A model generated the notes under the pieces. It ran no database searches, was not told the origin of the DNA, and saw only the letters and a program-made list of their open reading frames with translations. Of a stretch of DNA of 32,367 nucleotides, positions 27,414 to 32,367 are shown one piece after another (the first letter of the stretch is position 1; each line of letters starts with the position of its first letter). This DNA is from Candidatus Pollutiaquabacter sp. (GTDB taxonomy: Bacteria; Bacteroidota; Bacteroidia; AKYH767-A; 2013-40CM-41-45), in NCBI GenBank assembly GCA_947465495.1, contig CANIAS010000026.1, positions 1-32,367 on the forward strand, written 5' to 3'. A program made the position numbers and the translations under genes.

Positions 27414-27445
27414 TTGTGCATATTTTGAATAACGGCGTATATTTG
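27413..27445 (+). promoter_or_regulatory. porV promoter
   Basis: ATTG (27413-27416), 21 bp, TATATTTG (27438-27445, perfect -7). It lies at and just after the porU stop; predicted start near 27452 gives a ~16-nt leader. It would let porV be expressed more strongly than porU, in line with PorV being an abundant shuttle protein. Confidence 0.6.
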
Positions 27446-27467
27446 CCACACAACCTTCTACACGTCA

Positions 27468-28709
27468 ATGAATCTTACCAAAAAAATCACAGTTCTAGCC
27501 CTTATCGGCAGTTTATTTTATTCTGATTCTTTCGCTCAGATTTCCAGCTTCAAAGATTCTTTACTTGGACAGGTGAACACTATCACTACTGCCGTTCCTT
27601 TTTTGCTGATTGGCCCTGATTCAAGAGCGGGTGGAATGGGTGACTATGGAGTAGCCACCTCGCCAGATCCAAATTCAACGCATTGGAATGCCTCTAAATT
27701 GGCCTTTGCTGAAAAGAATGCTGGATTTTCTATTTCCTATACCCCTTGGCTTCGTGCGTTAGTAAACGATATTAACCTTGCGTATTTGTCAGGCTATAAA
27801 AAGATCGGGGATGACCAAGCCATTGCTGGATCACTTCGCTACTTCTCCTTAGGCAACATCGATTTTACCAATGAAAATGCCGAGAAAACGGGATCTTTCA
27901 ATCCAAACGAATGGGCCATTGACGTCGCCTATTCCCGCAAGTTGGCAGAAAACTTTTCTGGCGGCCTATCCTTACGTTACATTTACTCTAACCTGACCGG
28001 TGGTATCGCGATTCAAAACAACACCATTCAGACTCGTCCTGGAACTTCCATCGCTGCAGATTTGTCCGGTTATTACCGTACTGATGTTGAAGTTTCTGGG
28101 AAAGACGCAAAACTCGCTTTCGGATTAAACATTTCTAACATCGGTTCCAAGATTTCTTATACCGATACAAAATCCAAAGATTTCATTCCAACAAACTTCC
28201 GACTTGGCGGAAATTTGGAAGTTGCATTGGATGATTATAACACCATTTCTTTTGGAGTAGATATCAATAAACTACTGGTACCAACACCTCCAGTATATCT
28301 TAAAACCTCTACTGGGCAGGACAGTCTAGACCAGGACGGTGTAAAGATTATTGAATATGGCAAAGACCCCACTAACATTTCTCCCGCTACAGCGCTTTTC
28401 ACCTCTTGGACCGATGCTCCTGCAGGCTGGAGAGAAGAGATGAAAGAATTCATCTGGTGTACTGGAGTTGAATATTGGTACGACAAGCAGTTTGCAATCC
28501 GTGGAGGTTATTTCCACGAAGCAGCCACTAAAGGAAATCGTCAATACTTCACGGTTGGCGCAGGACTACGTTACAATGTATTCGGACTCGATTTCGCTTA
28601 TCTCATCCCTACCGATCAACGTAATCCATTGGAAAATACACTTCGATTCACCCTTGTGTTCAACTTCGAAGGGTTAAAAGCAGAAGCCGACGAACAATCG
28701 GCAGAATAA
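27468..28709 (+). CDS. porV: type IX secretion outer-membrane protein PorV (LptO)
   Basis: 413 residues. Signal peptide cut after SFA (residue 23). The family signature VPFLLIGPDSRAGGMGDYGVA (about 42-62) followed by SPDPNSTHWNASKLAF is unmistakable. It is a FadL-like 14-strand barrel that picks up cargo from the Sov translocon and passes it to PorU; it is also needed for deacylation of lipid A in Porphyromonas. It directly follows porU, as in F. johnsoniae where porV, porU and gldJ are neighbours. Ends with a Glu-rich tail after a terminal strand (RFTLVFNFEG). Confidence 0.95.
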   Translation: MNLTKKITVLALIGSLFYSDSFAQISSFKDSLLGQVNTITTAVPFLLIGPDSRAGGMGDYGVATSPDPNSTHWNASKLAFAEKNAGFSISYTPWLRALVNDINLAYLSGYKKIGDDQAIAGSLRYFSLGNIDFTNENAEKTGSFNPNEWAIDVAYSRKLAENFSGGLSLRYIYSNLTGGIAIQNNTIQTRPGTSIAADLSGYYRTDVEVSGKDAKLAFGLNISNIGSKISYTDTKSKDFIPTNFRLGGNLEVALDDYNTISFGVDINKLLVPTPPVYLKTSTGQDSLDQDGVKIIEYGKDPTNISPATALFTSWTDAPAGWREEMKEFIWCTGVEYWYDKQFAIRGGYFHEAATKGNRQYFTVGAGLRYNVFGLDFAYLIPTDQRNPLENTLRFTLVFNFEGLKAEADEQSAE

Positions 28710-28720
28710 CTTACTCCATG

Positions 28721-28746
28721 AAACCCCGGTCAACCGGGGTTTTTAA
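28721..28746 (+). terminator. porV terminator, directly before ispF
   Basis: AAACCCCGG (28721-28729), loop TCAA, CCGGGGTTT (28734-28742), followed by a T-rich tail. A 9-bp GC-rich stem with U-run: a strong intrinsic terminator. The ispF ATG comes about 16 bp later. Confidence 0.9.
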
Positions 28747-28761
28747 TTTTATAAAACAATT

Positions 28762-29253
28762 ATGCGAATCGGATTCGGCTTCGACGTACATCAGCTCAAG
28801 GAAAATCATCCATTTTGGTTGGGCGGTATAAGAATACCCCATGAAAAAGGAGCATTCGGCCATTCGGATGCTGATGTTATTATTCACGCAATTTGTGATG
28901 CATTACTTGGAGCAGCCAACCTCGGAGATATCGGAAAGCATTTCCCAGACACCTCTTCCGAATTCAAGAACATTGACAGTAAAGTACTCCTTCGAAGAGT
29001 ATATCAACTAATGGATGCTACTGGTTATGAAATCGGCAACATTGATGTAACACTGTGCCTTCAAAACCCCAAAATAGCTCCTCACATCCCAGAAATGACC
29101 AAGGTACTTTGCGGTGTGATGGAACTACCGGAAAACGACCTTTCCATCAAAGCTACAACCAATGAAAAGATGGGATTCATCGGACGTGAAGAAGGAGTAG
29201 TTGCATATGCTGTGGCCCTTCTACTGAAGAAAGGTCAGAAGGAAAAAGCATAA
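28762..29253 (+). CDS. ispF: 2-C-methyl-D-erythritol 2,4-cyclodiphosphate synthase
   Basis: 163 residues, normal for IspF. Metal ligands Asp8 and His10 in GFGFDVHQ and His42 in VIIHAICDALLG; HSDADV at 34-39 and FPDTS at 61-65 complete the active site; TNEKMGFIGREEGV near the C-terminus fits. It closes CDP-ME 2-phosphate to the cyclic diphosphate with loss of CMP in the non-mevalonate isoprenoid pathway. It is separated from porV by a strong terminator, and no consensus promoter is seen between them. Its last 19 bp overlap, tail to tail, the end of the DUF2490 gene on the other strand. Confidence 0.97.
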   Translation: MRIGFGFDVHQLKENHPFWLGGIRIPHEKGAFGHSDADVIIHAICDALLGAANLGDIGKHFPDTSSEFKNIDSKVLLRRVYQLMDATGYEIGNIDVTLCLQNPKIAPHIPEMTKVLCGVMELPENDLSIKATTNEKMGFIGREEGVVAYAVALLLKKGQKEKA

Positions 29254-29921
29254 CCCGTCGTTAGAATATACTCGTCGAACAATGGCAAACGGTTGTGCTG
29301 AAGCATGTACGAAATACCGATGCTGTGTTTCCTATTGATTTCATATTCCAAACCTGCCTCGTACCGAAAACGCGTGAGGTCTCCATTCATCTCTGGACTG
29401 TACGGAGCATTTAGCAGCCAGAAGGCTTCCAAAGAAGCAAATGGCGTAAGACGTCTTCCCAGATCATATTGAATTTGCAGTTTCCCCCTAAAAAACCAAT
29501 CTGGCGAAAAGCCGTCGCCTGAAAAAAACTGATCCTCTCCGCCCCTACCTTGCAATCTGCCTCGGAGAGTAAATGTCAATGGCTTCAAACGTTTTTTCCA
29601 TGCTAGGTCAGCGAAGAAACCATGTCGAGTTTCCCAATAGTCCAATTGGTTTTTCCGAATGAATCGATAATTGAACGAAGCTTTCCAGTTTTTTGAAAGT
29701 GTATAACTCAACCCCACTTGGGTAAAGAACAAATCAATGGTTGAGGCATTGCGATTAAGGCGAATTTCTTCATCAACCGACATGGCCATCCGCGTGTTGA
29801 ATTTATGACCCGCTGAAAAAGCCCACCACCAGCCAAAGTCCTGTTCTTGACTGATTGAGGCTAGCGAAGACAATAACATGCCGACGATTAACGAACATCG
29901 CAAAAAAGACATGTTAGACAT
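29235..29921 (-). CDS. DUF2490 family outer-membrane protein
   Basis: 228 residues; signal peptide to about residue 24 (LASIS, start may be Met4). Mature part shows alternating strands with many aromatic and charged residues: WWWAFSAGHKFNTRMAMSVDEEIRLN, SYTLSKNWKASFNYRF, and a terminal strand YILTTGYAFSF. This is the pattern of DUF2490, predicted outer-membrane barrels of unknown function. It is the last gene of a five-gene minus-strand set, 17 bp after DUF4956. The position downstream of a polyphosphate polymerase-like gene suggests it may serve as the outer-membrane part of that system; this is inference. Confidence 0.82.
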   Translation of the reverse strand: MSNMSFLRCSLIVGMLLSSLASISQEQDFGWWWAFSAGHKFNTRMAMSVDEEIRLNRNASTIDLFFTQVGLSYTLSKNWKASFNYRFIRKNQLDYWETRHGFFADLAWKKRLKPLTFTLRGRLQGRGGEDQFFSGDGFSPDWFFRGKLQIQYDLGRRLTPFASLEAFWLLNAPYSPEMNGDLTRFRYEAGLEYEINRKHSIGISYMLQHNRLPLFDEYILTTGYAFSF

Positions 29922-29938
29922 TCCAGTAATATCAGTAG

Positions 29939-30550
29939 TTAAGACTTGTGTTTGCCTTCGTAATAATACGCTTTCACGGTAGCTACATCACGTAAGAAAT
30001 CAATCTTGCCAATCGATACTCGATGAATATTCAATCCGGTACGTTTGCGAAGGTCCGACAGCAATGCCTGATAATTTTCCGGCTTAATCATGTCGATGTT
30101 CTCATATTGGATATTATGCACCATTTCATTCTTCATCAACCAATTTCCATCCAATGCAAAAGTAACCGCTACGATTATCAAATTAATGATGCACAATTCG
30201 AAATAAGAGGTCTTACTAACTGCTGCAATCAACCCAACAGCAATCACCACAAAGAGATAGGTCATGTCTTTCGACGTCAAACCTTCCGTTCTTAAACGAA
30301 GAATGGAGAATACGGCAAACAAACCAAAAGCTGCACCCATGGACATATCTACTTTATTCAAGAGATAGGTGATGATGAATATGATCAAGTTAAACAAGAA
30401 GAAGGTAAACAAATAATCCTTCTTTTTATGAATAGGAAAATAGATGAATCGCAACATGATAACCATGGTAGCGAAGTCAATAACTAATCGCCAAAAGAAC
30501 TTGTCAGAAAGCTTGTCGAACAATTCGATGGAAGAGGCTGCGTCGGTCAT
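29939..30550 (-). CDS. DUF4956 family membrane protein
   Basis: 203 residues. About five membrane segments in the first 135 residues (about 19-40, 46-63, 69-83, 94-111, 114-132), with the well-kept stretch GAAFGLFAVFSILRLRTE at 72-89 in the third, then a soluble cytoplasmic tail of about 65 residues. No enzyme motif. DUF4956 genes often sit next to VTC-domain genes in bacteria, as here, where its start overlaps the polymerase stop by 4 bp. By analogy to yeast, where the VTC complex passes polyphosphate through membrane helices, it may form a channel for the chain; the conserved Arg residues in helix three fit a polyanion path. Function remains unproven. Confidence 0.85.
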   Translation of the reverse strand: MTDAASSIELFDKLSDKFFWRLVIDFATMVIMLRFIYFPIHKKKDYLFTFFLFNLIIFIITYLLNKVDMSMGAAFGLFAVFSILRLRTEGLTSKDMTYLFVVIAVGLIAAVSKTSYFELCIINLIIVAVTFALDGNWLMKNEMVHNIQYENIDMIKPENYQALLSDLRKRTGLNIHRVSIGKIDFLRDVATVKAYYYEGKHKS

Positions 30551-31302
30551 GATGCTTTTAATAATTTATTTAAATAAAGTAAGGTTGGCTTAAAACGATT
30601 GTGCTTGATTTCAGGGTGAAGACTAATAACTCCCAGACAATATTTACTGATTGATTTTTCTTTGATGCGATACTGTTTCATCAAATCAATGAACGCACTC
30701 TTGTCGCGACCACTGCCTTGCTTCACTTCAGCAATCGCGATTCCCTCGTATCCAACTTTCCCATTATCGTCCACAAAATGCAATTGGGTATCGAGGGTGA
30801 GACGTTCCTGACTATGCTTATTCACGAAGGTAATTCGCTGGTAATTGACCCACAACTTAGCACGAAGTTGACAAGGGTCCACATGAGAAGCAGAACGTAC
30901 GAGTTCCTCCGATTGCTCGCTTATCTCCTTAACAATGTCTGAGCGCTTTATACGCTCCTTGATCGTACGGCCTTTGCTATTCTTGAACTTCACTTCGAAG
31001 AAACACAAGTTGGATTCAACGTAACGACGAGAGCGAAACTTATAGCGATTCAATTTTCCGGCGTGATGCAACATATACAACTTGAAACCATCGGTGTCAA
31101 AATAAAGCGTTTCGTAATGACTGTATCGCTTACCGGAGATTTCGAGAACGTAGTAATCATCCTTCATCCGGCGAAATATTGCATCAATAAAATCAGCACG
31201 GAACATAAACTTCGTGTCAACGCGATCCAACAGCTTTACATTGTCCATCTGCTGAAGGCTAATTGGATCAAAATCAGATAATATGTTGTCGAGATGGGAC
31301 AC
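30547..31302 (-). CDS. VTC-domain polyphosphate polymerase-like protein
   Basis: 251 residues of CYTH/triphosphate-tunnel fold, with no signal peptide or membrane segment. The basic tunnel residues known from yeast Vtc4 have clear counterparts: Lys31 (RVDTKFMF), Arg90 and Arg92 (KFRSRRY), Glu103/Lys105 (FFEVKFK), Glu192/Lys194 (AEVKQ) and Lys220 (SISKYC). Vtc4 builds polyphosphate from ATP on the cytosolic side. With all key positions kept, this is likely active and not a mere relative. Overlaps the DUF4956 gene by 4 bp; 9 bp after the repeat protein. SPX domain, used by Vtc4 to sense inositol pyrophosphate, is absent. Confidence 0.88.
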   Translation of the reverse strand: MSHLDNILSDFDPISLQQMDNVKLLDRVDTKFMFRADFIDAIFRRMKDDYYVLEISGKRYSHYETLYFDTDGFKLYMLHHAGKLNRYKFRSRRYVESNLCFFEVKFKNSKGRTIKERIKRSDIVKEISEQSEELVRSASHVDPCQLRAKLWVNYQRITFVNKHSQERLTLDTQLHFVDDNGKVGYEGIAIAEVKQGSGRDKSAFIDLMKQYRIKEKSISKYCLGVISLHPEIKHNRFKPTLLYLNKLLKAS

Positions 31303-31311
31303 CGTGAAAAA

Positions 31312-31875
31312 TCAATATTCGTACGTAAATTTTTTCTCTGAAATCAAATTGCCTTTTGCATCCGTCGTTTTGCGGGAGGTTTTCATTCCGCGGTTGTCAT
31401 ACAGGATAATTACCTTCTTCGTGACGCTCCCGTTACCGTCTGTGACCACCTCGGCATTCCGATCACCATTCGCAGTATAGGTCCACAACTCTTTCTCGAA
31501 TAACTTTCCAGCGACATCGTAGGTTGCTTGCTCGGTTCTATCATCATTCAAATTATACTTGTACACCACTCTTTTTTTTAAAGAACCATCGGGATTATAA
31601 ACAACCTCCTCCATGACGTCTCCAATCTTGTTGTACGTATATGTGTGACGTCCTTTAACGGCGCCTGCATCAGTGTATTCAGTTTCATCGGTTACATTTC
31701 CTTCGCCATCGAATTTCTGAAACGATTCCGTAATCGTTACAGATTTACCATCAACCATAGTAGTTGCTGTGACTTTGGAAGATTTTATCCGATTCTTCTT
31801 GATATCCTTTTTGCTCTGCGAAAATGCGGTGAGGGAAATCAAGCAACAGATAAATACAGTCAGAATTTTTCTCAT
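31312..31875 (-). CDS. exported protein made of five 26-residue YD-like repeats
   Basis: 187 residues; signal peptide cut after AFS (about residue 19). After a basic linker (KKDIKKNRIKSSK) come five exact 26-residue repeats at 56-81, 82-107, 108-133, 134-159 and 160-185. Each has two 13-residue halves, with Gly in the turn and each unit closing on an aromatic pair such as TYTY, VYKY or LWTY. A half unit precedes at about 41-55. The pattern resembles RHS/YD repeats and MORN-like hairpins, forming a stacked beta sheet. No catalytic motif. Third from the end of the operon, 9 bp before the polymerase gene. A periplasmic or surface scaffold is likely; the ligand is unknown. Confidence 0.82.
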   Translation of the reverse strand: MRKILTVFICCLISLTAFSQSKKDIKKNRIKSSKVTATTMVDGKSVTITESFQKFDGEGNVTDETEYTDAGAVKGRHTYTYNKIGDVMEEVVYNPDGSLKKRVVYKYNLNDDRTEQATYDVAGKLFEKELWTYTANGDRNAEVVTDGNGSVTKKVIILYDNRGMKTSRKTTDAKGNLISEKKFTYEY

Positions 31876-31885
31876 ATGAATTAAA

Positions 31886-32329
31886 TCAACGCTCTTTAAA
31901 AATTATGATATCAGGAGCGGTAAAATCGGACTTATTATCGGTAATCTCGACAGACTTAAAAACTGCTTTCTTAGGAAGATTACTAGGGATTGACTGGTCG
32001 TACAGACCGGTGGTATCTTCCGAATACGCAAACAATTGATAGTTACCTTTACGCAAATTGCTGAATTCATAAGTGCCATCAAATGATGTCTGAAAATCAT
32101 CGTCGTACGTAGCATGGTCAGCGCCATAAATGATGTACACATCTTCGCGACTGCCTATAACAGTATCGACAACCTGCATTAAGGAAAGGTCATACCGATA
32201 AATCCAGACACGTCCAACTATAGAAGACGTTCCGCCTTCTCCTGCATCTTTTTTGCAGCTGGACAACAGGGCAACTAGTACCATTGGAACAGCTACAAGC
32301 AAACTTTTAATTTTCATGCGAAATTGCAT
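31886..32329 (-). CDS. lipoprotein with a carboxypeptidase-regulatory-like beta domain
   Basis: 147 residues, or 143 from Met5 at 32317. Signal peptide with lipobox LLSSC (Cys25), then KKDAGEGG as a linker. The rest has SSIVGRVWIYR at the start and FDGTYEFSNLRKGNYQLFAY in the middle, the pattern of a prealbumin-like domain (a G.Y.f..l..G.Y.l style strand pair, as in CarboxypepD_reg or SdrD-B). Such domains are structural or binding modules. It is the first gene seen in the five-gene minus-strand set, 10 bp before the repeat protein. Its promoter is not visible in the 38 bp left before the window edge, so further genes may lie upstream. Confidence 0.78.
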   Translation of the reverse strand: MQFRMKIKSLLVAVPMVLVALLSSCKKDAGEGGTSSIVGRVWIYRYDLSLMQVVDTVIGSREDVYIIYGADHATYDDDFQTSFDGTYEFSNLRKGNYQLFAYSEDTTGLYDQSIPSNLPKKAVFKSVEITDNKSDFTAPDIIIFKER

Positions 32330-32367
32330 TGTATTGGGAACGAAAATCGTGATTAAAATTCGATTTC

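Overview
The window looks like a chromosomal segment of a Bacteroidota bacterium. It carries type IX secretion genes (porP/sprF, gldJ, porU, porV), families largely typical of that phylum (DUF2851, DUF2490, the order rpsU-xerC-hpf), and promoters with the Bacteroidota -33/-7 pattern (TTTG, 19 bp, TAnnTTTG) instead of -35/-10. It opens inside a 16S rRNA gene on the minus strand. The part of the rRNA present does not let me name a genus. Most genes are on the minus strand. I see no mobile element, CRISPR array or tRNA.

Layout. 1-424 is the 5' part of a 16S gene, driven by two matching promoters at 579-609 and 773-803. 969-2341 holds a small exported barrel-like protein and a divergent short-chain dehydrogenase. 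2354-8529 has a GT-C-like membrane protein, then, in order of transcription, a lytic transglycosylase, a NodB-like deacetylase-type protein and the peptidoglycan glycosyltransferase MtgA: an envelope or cell-wall block. 8602-10179 is hpf, xerC and rpsU with its promoter. 10182-14823 is a compact run: RCK potassium channel, RmlD-like reductase, triple helix-hairpin-helix membrane protein, apt and an acyl-CoA dehydrogenase. 14872-18356 holds DUF2851 and an Asp-box beta-propeller overlapping by 4 bp. 18408-20666 holds pyrF and a divergent amino-acid permease.

The type IX secretion locus runs from 20738 to 28709: porP and gldJ on the minus strand, porU and porV on the plus strand, diverging from a 284-bp intergenic region. 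PorU is the sortase that removes C-terminal sorting domains, PorV is its outer-membrane partner and substrate shuttle, GldJ is a lipoprotein needed for gliding and stability of the machine, and PorP/SprF proteins are outer-membrane components or adaptors. ispF follows after a terminator-like hairpin.

The last block (29235-32329) is a tight five-gene minus-strand operon: a lipoprotein, an exported protein made of five exact-length 26-residue repeats, a VTC-type polyphosphate polymerase domain, a DUF4956 membrane protein and a DUF2490 outer-membrane barrel. It covers cytoplasm, inner membrane, periplasm and outer membrane, and is my best candidate for an undescribed system: envelope-coupled polyphosphate synthesis or export. 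That role is inferred from gene content and order.

All functions are read from motifs by eye; no database search was possible.
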